This document shows positions 31,907 through 36,428 of a DNA stretch of 36,428 bases, one piece after another; the stretch's first letter is position 1; each line of letters begins with the position of its first letter. The notes beneath the pieces were generated by a model. The model saw nothing but the letters and a program-made list of their open reading frames with translations. It made no database searches and had not been told where the DNA came from. The stretch is from Phycisphaerae bacterium. Its GTDB lineage: Bacteria > Planctomycetota > Phycisphaerae > JAAYCJ01. Where the stretch lies: contig JAAYCJ010000149.1 of NCBI GenBank assembly GCA_012729815.1, positions 1-36,428 of the forward strand. Reading direction: 5' to 3'. A program made the translations under genes and the position numbers.

Positions 31907-32788
31907 TCAACCGGTTGAAGCCTGTATATTACTCAGAATTATATACCAGATAAGACCGGCGGGCAGGACGGAATCGACAAGATCGAGGACGCCGCCGAAG
32001 GCTGGGAGCATGCGGGCGGAGTCCTTGGCGCCGCAGTCCCGCTTGATGAGTGACTCGATGAGGTCGCCGAAGTGGCCGACCAGGCCCAGGAGCAGTCCGA
32101 TGGCGGCGGCGGCGGGCCAGTCGAGGTTGGGGATGGCGAAGGCGCGGGCGCAGATGACGGTGACGATGGTCGAGGCGGCGAGGGCTCCGATCAGGCCTTC
32201 GATGGTCTTGCCCGGGGAGAGCCACGGGGCCAGCTTGTGTCGTCCGAAGGCTTTGCCGGTGAAGAAGGCCCCCATGTCGCCGGACTTGACGGCGGCGACC
32301 ATGACGACCACGGCGAGGGGTCCGAAGTCGGTCCGGACCTTGACGATGTAGGAGAGGAGCAGTCCGACGTAGAGGATGCCGAAGATGGTGACGCCGACGT
32401 GGGCGACGGCCCGCTGGGTTTCGCGGCGGGCGATCTGGGCGTCGAAGGCAAAGCACAGTATAATGGCGGCCACCGCTGCGGTGTCGAGGGCGTAGGCTTG
32501 GAGCTGGAGGGAGAAGACGGGAATGACGGCCAGGGCCATGGCGGCGAGCACCATCAGGCGGCTGAAGGGCCGGTAGCCGGCTTCGCGGACGAGTTGTGCG
32601 AATTCGAAGGCGCCTGCGGCGGCCAGGACGGCGGCGAAGAGGGCGAGGACAAAGCCGTCGCGCAGGAGGGTGCCCGAGACGGTGTCCGGGTCCGGCAGGC
32701 CGGCGAAGTAGCCGTCGAGCGTGAAGATCGCACCGAGCAGCGCGATGAGGATCGCGCCGAAGAAAAGTCGCCACTTGAGCATGGACAA
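31907..32788 (-). CDS. cdsA: Phosphatidate cytidylyltransferase
   Basis: It makes CDP-diacylglycerol from phosphatidic acid and CTP in the membrane. About eight hydrophobic helices are visible (for example FVLALFAAVLAAAGAFEFAQ, VVVMVAAVKSGDMGAFFTGK). The family signature near the C-terminus reads SLIKRDCGAKDSAR then MLPAFGGVLDLVDS: the lysine and aspartates are kept, but the usual His of PGHGG is Phe and the DR-x-D Arg is Leu, as in several planctomycete copies. A TTG at 32788 sits at better spacing from AGGAG than the ATG at 32782; either is possible. It heads the cdsA-phoH-pgpH-ybeY series. Confidence 0.88.
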   Translation of the reverse strand: MSMLKWRLFFGAILIALLGAIFTLDGYFAGLPDPDTVSGTLLRDGFVLALFAAVLAAAGAFEFAQLVREAGYRPFSRLMVLAAMALAVIPVFSLQLQAYALDTAAVAAIILCFAFDAQIARRETQRAVAHVGVTIFGILYVGLLLSYIVKVRTDFGPLAVVVMVAAVKSGDMGAFFTGKAFGRHKLAPWLSPGKTIEGLIGALAASTIVTVICARAFAIPNLDWPAAAAIGLLLGLVGHFGDLIESLIKRDCGAKDSARMLPAFGGVLDLVDSVLPAGLIWYIILSNIQASTG

Positions 32789-32802
32789 TGTTTCTCCTGT
32801 GT

Positions 32803-32831
32803 TATTGAGAGTAAGGGTGTTGGCGGGTCAA
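32803..32831 (-). promoter_or_regulatory. Possible promoter of cdsA
   Basis: On the minus strand, TTGACC (32831-32826), 17 nt, then TCAATA (32808-32803). The -10 is weak. Confidence 0.3.
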
Positions 32832-32904
32832 GTAAAGGAATTTCGGCCTTGTCGGCGGTAGTTGCGGCAGGTAGGCTGGTGGGCCACATACAGGAGCGGC
32901 GCCG

Positions 32905-33984
32905 ATGGAATTGACGTACAAGGCGGATTTTGAGCGGGTCAAGGACGTTTGGCGGCATTTTTGGAACGGGGAGATGGTGAGGCGTCCGGTGGTGGTGGCG
33001 CAGGTGTCGCGGCCGGGGCGGTCGCCGGGCAATCCGGGTCACCTGCGGTATCTGCGGGCGAACACGCGGCGTTGGGAGGAGCAGCTTGCCGCGATCGACG
33101 GTTGGCTTGAGGACACGGTGTTTCTGGCTGAGGCGGTTCCGCATTTTTCGCCCGATCACGGTCCGGATCAGTTCGCGTGTTTTTACGGCGGTCGGCTGGA
33201 GCATTCGGCGGACTCGCCGGAGACGAACTGGGTGCATCCGTTTGTGGACGGGCGGTGGGAGGCGGTGCTGCCGTTGCGGCTGGATCGGGAGGGTTCGGTG
33301 TGGACGAGCGTGATGGGTCTGAGCCGGCGGCTGGCTGAGCATGCCCGTGGGCGGTATCTGGTTGGTGCGTGCGACCTGCATTCGAATCTGGATACGCTTC
33401 TGGCGATGCGTGGCGGCGAGGGGCTGTGCATGGATTTGATCGAGCAGCCGGAGGCGATCGGGGCGGCGATGGCCGATGTGCGGCAGGCGTATCCGGTGGT
33501 GTACGACGAGCTGTATCGGGCGGGCGGGATGAGCGCCGAGACGGGTTCGATCGGCTGGATTCCGTTCTGGTCGGACGGGCGGTTCGCCACGATCCAGTGC
33601 GACGCGCTGTGCATGATCAGCCCGCAGATCAGCCGGAAGATCGTGTTGCCCGCGCTGGAGGAGGAGGCGGAGTTTCTGGATCACTGCGTGTTGCACTTCG
33701 ACGGGCCGGGGGCGTTGCCGCATCTGGACGACGTGCTGTCGATCAAGGCGATCGACGCGATTCAGTGGGTGCCGGGCGACGGGCAGAAGCCGATGCGCGA
33801 GTGGATTGACGTGCTGCAGCGGTGCCAGGCGGCGGGCAAGGCGGTGCAGGTGTACGGGGTGAATCCCGAGCACGTACGTCAGTTGCACAGGATTCTCAAG
33901 CCGGAGAAGACGGTTTATTGCGTTGAGGCGGAGCATCCGGATCGGATAAACGAGTTGCTCGATTGGCTGGAGAAGAACACGTAG
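32905..33984 (+). CDS. Uroporphyrinogen-decarboxylase-like protein (359 aa)
   Basis: The protein has the UroD/MtaA-type barrel, with a conserved end DFERVKDVWRHFW start and later the HFDGPGALPHLDDVLSIK segment (His at the position of methyltransferase metal ligands) and AIQWVPGDGQKP. Planctomycete relatives occur in sugar-degradation loci rather than in heme synthesis and are thought to be methyl- or demethylating enzymes, perhaps with a corrinoid partner; none is visible next to it. It lacks the Arg-rich substrate motif of true UroD that I would expect near the N-terminus, which argues against heme synthesis. CAGGAG lies about 9 nt before the ATG. The SGNH gene follows 55 nt later. Confidence 0.8.
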   Translation: MELTYKADFERVKDVWRHFWNGEMVRRPVVVAQVSRPGRSPGNPGHLRYLRANTRRWEEQLAAIDGWLEDTVFLAEAVPHFSPDHGPDQFACFYGGRLEHSADSPETNWVHPFVDGRWEAVLPLRLDREGSVWTSVMGLSRRLAEHARGRYLVGACDLHSNLDTLLAMRGGEGLCMDLIEQPEAIGAAMADVRQAYPVVYDELYRAGGMSAETGSIGWIPFWSDGRFATIQCDALCMISPQISRKIVLPALEEEAEFLDHCVLHFDGPGALPHLDDVLSIKAIDAIQWVPGDGQKPMREWIDVLQRCQAAGKAVQVYGVNPEHVRQLHRILKPEKTVYCVEAEHPDRINELLDWLEKNT

Positions 33985-34039
33985 GAGACGGCGGCGCGGC
34001 GGTTTTGGGCAAGCGGGCATGGGACCTGGAGGTTGTGCC

Positions 34040-34705
34040 ATGAGCGGTGAGAGCGGTTCGAACGGGTCGGAAGGGCTGAACGGTTTGACAGTCTGCAATC
34101 GCGGCCGCTGCGGGCAGAACAGTGGTGTTGTCCGTGAGCGGTTCGGTGAGGACGTTCTGCAGTTGGATCCGAAGCCGGATTACGTGCTGATCTACATCGG
34201 GATGAACGACGTCATCAACGACCGGTTTTTCACGCCGCTTGCGGCGTACATAGAGAACGTTTCGTGGATGGTTGAGCGGGCCCGGGCGGCGGGGATCGAG
34301 CCGGTGATCTGCACGATCCACCATTGCGTGGAGGAGAAGGTTTACCCGCACCACCCGCGGGAGAAGTTCGGCGAGGAGACGCCCAACGTGAAGATGGACC
34401 GCTATAACGCGGCGCTAAGGAGGCTGGCGGCGGAGCGGGAGGTCGCGCTGGCGGATTTCGGCGGCGTGACCGATGGCACGGAGCGGTCGGCGTTCCTGAG
34501 CGAGGACGGCGTGCATTTGACGGCGGGCGGCAATGTGCTGCTGGCCAGGTGCTTCCTGGAGGTGATCGGCCCGAGGCTGCGCGGGCGGGAGACGATCGTC
34601 TGCTGCGGCGACAGTTTGACGTACGGGTACGGGAATCAGGGCGCGGGCACGGCTGATGGAGAGACGTACCCGGCGATGCTGCGGCGGTTTCCGATCTATC
34701 CATAG
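34040..34705 (+). CDS. SGNH/GDSL-type hydrolase with circularly permuted motif order (221 aa)
   Basis: All SGNH blocks are present but rotated. Block II comes first, in LTVCNRGRCGQNSG (Gly22), then block III YVLIYIGMNDV (Gly54, Asn56, Asp57), block V SEDGVHLTAGG (Asp156, His159) and only then block I, TIVCCGDSLTYGYG (Ser192). In known family members block I is at the N-terminus. Joining the C-terminal YPAMLRRF to the N-terminal LTVCNRG restores the normal order, and the loop between block V and block I is only about 20 residues, so the whole is one domain rather than two. The ATG at 34040 has GGAGG 7 nt upstream. The last 10 nt overlap the convergent gene at the right. It is probably an esterase or acyl hydrolase, co-transcribed with the UroD-like gene. 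An alternative is a fusion of two truncated copies. Confidence 0.8.
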   Translation: MSGESGSNGSEGLNGLTVCNRGRCGQNSGVVRERFGEDVLQLDPKPDYVLIYIGMNDVINDRFFTPLAAYIENVSWMVERARAAGIEPVICTIHHCVEEKVYPHHPREKFGEETPNVKMDRYNAALRRLAAEREVALADFGGVTDGTERSAFLSEDGVHLTAGGNVLLARCFLEVIGPRLRGRETIVCCGDSLTYGYGNQGAGTADGETYPAMLRRFPIYP

Positions 34706-36428
34706 AGCCGATGCAGCAGGGTTTCGAAGTCATCCGGCAAGGCGGCCAAGGGTTTTCCGTCGCCTTTTTGGGCGTAGCGGATGATGTTCATCAGCATGCG
34801 GTCGGCGGCGGGGTTGATATCCAGGTTTTCAAGGATGCGGAGCGTGTTGATGAAGAACCGGCCGTGGCCGAAGCGATAGCCCGCAAACAGCAACCCTGCC
34901 GCATAACCGGTCCTGAACTTTTCACTCAGCATTCCATCGTTATAGCCCGTGGCAAACCAGACCGCGGCCACGTCATCGGGGGTGTCCTGTCCGTCAAAGA
35001 CGAAGTGTGTAATGACCTGATCGTAGTACTCCCAATCCATGACGCCCTTGCACGGCAAACCCTCGAACACCGGATGCGGCTTGGCCAGGCATTCCTTGTG
35101 ATAGACCCAGTCACCGAACGAGTAACCGCACCCCTTGGTTTCCAAAGGCAGCCAGCCGACGGCATTGTCACCGCGTTTGAAGGCGTACGGCGAGAGGAAG
35201 ACGACCGTGCTTCCCCTGGCGATTCGCTGCAGGAGTGCCTTCCACTGGTCGAGCCCGGCGTCGGTTTTGGAGAGGTCACCGACAAGGATGACCTCACGGA
35301 CCTGGGGATGGGCTGCAAAGGGCCGGCAGGTGACCCCGTGGGCCGTCAGCCAGTGCTCGGTTTCCCGGCTCAGGCCCAGGACGGTGACTTCGCTCTTTGA
35401 CGCGGCGACGGGCGCCGACACGTAGAACTTTCGTCTGGCCCCGGCGGGTGCTCCGCCCTGCTCCAGCGACGCGGTAAACTCGTACGCTCCGGGCGGAACA
35501 TTCAGTTTAATGCTTTCACGGAAGACGACGACCGCCAGCGGGCCATCGGACCCTTTTGGCGGCTGGGGTACGCTGAACGTGACGTGTTTTTCCCAGACGG
35601 CTCCCGGTTCACCAAACACTTTGAGATCCGCGGCATAGGTTCCCGGTTTGAGTACATCCTCGGTTGCCAGCACGGCTTCGATCGTAAACTGCCGGCCTGC
35701 ATAGACATGACCCGGTTCGACGAAGAGGCACCACCGCAGCGGGGCCCAGCCGTCCCGCAGGGCATCCATCATCCCGGGTTTGAACTCGCGGGCATACGTC
35801 CAACGGCCGTCCCCCACGCCGACATCGACCATGGTGGTGATGCTGAGGCCGCACATTTTGGGGTTGGAGCGGATCAGATCATACTCCAGGCGCGACTGAC
35901 GCACCTGCTGGGCGTAGCTGTCGATGAACATATCCTCGGGGAACGCATAGACGTCGTTCATTCCGAACCGGTTCCAGTCGGCGGTTAACAGTTCGACCTG
36001 CTTTTGCAGCCGCTTGTAGTTATTGAGCTCCACGGAAGCGCCGGCTTGCTGATATTGCCTTAAGCCATCGATGACATTTAACAGACTTCCCGTGCCGGAC
36101 TCCGATTGAAATATGGGTTTGGCGTCACGGCCGTGATATTTGAAGAAATCCCGACTTGGTTGATCATAGGGTACGAGCGGGTAGTGATGACAATCCCCCA
36201 AGACCCGCTGGACCGTTTGGCCCAGTCCGCCCTGAACAAAGGTGGGGTGGGTTTTTCCCTCGGCGTCGACTTCGTCGGCCGGCAGTCCGCCGGTCGTTTC
36301 CTTTCCCCACTGGGCTTCCCATTCGGTGCTTCCGGGGTTGGACAGGGAGCCGACGGTGATGATGCCGTCCCATCGGCCGCTGTTTAGCAGCACGAGGCGG
36401 GAGTCGTCCAGGGCCCGTACTTTTTCCA
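34696..36428 (-). CDS. GH2-like glycosidase with C-terminal beta and GATase-like domains, 5' end cut by window edge
   Basis: The frame runs to the edge with no stop, so the first codons are missing (577 residues visible). The start reads RALDDSRLVLLNSGRWDG, a TIM-barrel segment typical of GH2-type enzymes, and PIFQSESGTGSLLNVIDG contains a Glu at the place of the nucleophile. Later parts are a beta sandwich (about 240-340) and a C-terminal GATase-like domain (VREVILVGDLSKTDAGLDQW, GSTVVFLSPYAFKRGDNAVG) seen in some bacterial beta-galactosidases. Identification is by layout only. Its base use is less skewed than the genes just left of it. It overlaps the SGNH gene tail to tail by 10 nt. Confidence 0.65.
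   Translation of the reverse strand, partial: EKVRALDDSRLVLLNSGRWDGIITVGSLSNPGSTEWEAQWGKETTGGLPADEVDAEGKTHPTFVQGGLGQTVQRVLGDCHHYPLVPYDQPSRDFFKYHGRDAKPIFQSESGTGSLLNVIDGLRQYQQAGASVELNNYKRLQKQVELLTADWNRFGMNDVYAFPEDMFIDSYAQQVRQSRLEYDLIRSNPKMCGLSITTMVDVGVGDGRWTYAREFKPGMMDALRDGWAPLRWCLFVEPGHVYAGRQFTIEAVLATEDVLKPGTYAADLKVFGEPGAVWEKHVTFSVPQPPKGSDGPLAVVVFRESIKLNVPPGAYEFTASLEQGGAPAGARRKFYVSAPVAASKSEVTVLGLSRETEHWLTAHGVTCRPFAAHPQVREVILVGDLSKTDAGLDQWKALLQRIARGSTVVFLSPYAFKRGDNAVGWLPLETKGCGYSFGDWVYHKECLAKPHPVFEGLPCKGVMDWEYYDQVITHFVFDGQDTPDDVAAVWFATGYNDGMLSEKFRTGYAAGLLFAGYRFGHGRFFINTLRILENLDINPAADRMLMNIIRYAQKGDGKPLAALPDDFETLLHRLYG

Noticed and set aside
31883-31918. Hairpin and TCAACCGGTTGA palindrome between cdsA and phoH as terminator
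   Set aside because: Stems are short with no T-run, and the genes are close and co-directional, so read-through is more likely.
32905-33984. True heme-pathway uroporphyrinogen decarboxylase (hemE)
   Set aside because: The N-terminal Arg-rich substrate motif is not seen and the neighbours are not heme genes.

Overview
The window is high-GC bacterial DNA that most resembles a Planctomycetota, probably Phycisphaerae-like, genome. The pointers are a prepilin-like protein with an Ala-Phe-Thr-Leu-Ile-Glu-Leu cleavage region, many glycoside hydrolases each beside its own regulator or small accessory gene, two ExbD genes in tandem, an S23-type four-helix-bundle gene, and UroD-like and SGNH enzymes in a sugar-degradation setting. 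No rRNA, tRNA, CRISPR array or transposase gene was seen. This assignment is inference from gene content only.

Layout. 1-7.5 kb is a carbohydrate-degradation block: a GH29-like hydrolase cut by the left window edge and a cupin (minus strand) diverge from a GH10-like protein and a GH140/DUF4038 apiosidase-like protein (plus strand); then come a tiny cysteine-rich lipoprotein, a flavin-binding PNPOx-type protein and a large DUF5703 protein. 7.6-17.6 kb is mostly one long minus-strand operon: lipoprotein, stand-alone Lrp-type ligand domain, lysA, membrane VWA protein, TPR-like protein, S23 gene, ExbB, ExbD, ExbD, large TPR-like protein. The spacing is tight, with several 4-nt ATGA/GTGA overlaps, and a separately promoted SGNH lipoprotein follows. 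18.4-22.3 kb is a three-gene minus-strand operon (GntR/LacI hybrid regulator, clan-A glycosidase, prepilin-like protein) with a promoter overlapped by a near-palindromic operator.

22.4-25.1 kb holds a lipoprotein alpha/beta hydrolase and an ABC-F ATPase with a long structured leader. 25.1-27.9 kb is an island of two orphan genes between two direct copies of a dispersed repeat. 27.9-32.8 kb is the housekeeping run cdsA, phoH, pgpH, ybeY (membrane lipid precursor, PhoH ATPase, cyclic-di-AMP hydrolase, rRNA endonuclease). 32.9-36.4 kb holds a UroD-like protein, an SGNH hydrolase whose motifs are in circularly permuted order, and a GH2-like protein cut by the right edge.

The observations most worth checking are: (1) the permuted SGNH hydrolase; (2) the S23 gene sitting between inverted repeats inside the ExbB/ExbD operon, resembling a 23S rRNA intervening sequence placed in an mRNA; (3) two kinds of 7-nt tandem repeat blocks that recur in the S23 element and in intergenic repeats; and (4) a switch of strand composition near 22.3-23.3 kb, from C-rich to G-rich on the plus strand irrespective of gene direction, as expected at a replication origin or an inversion boundary.
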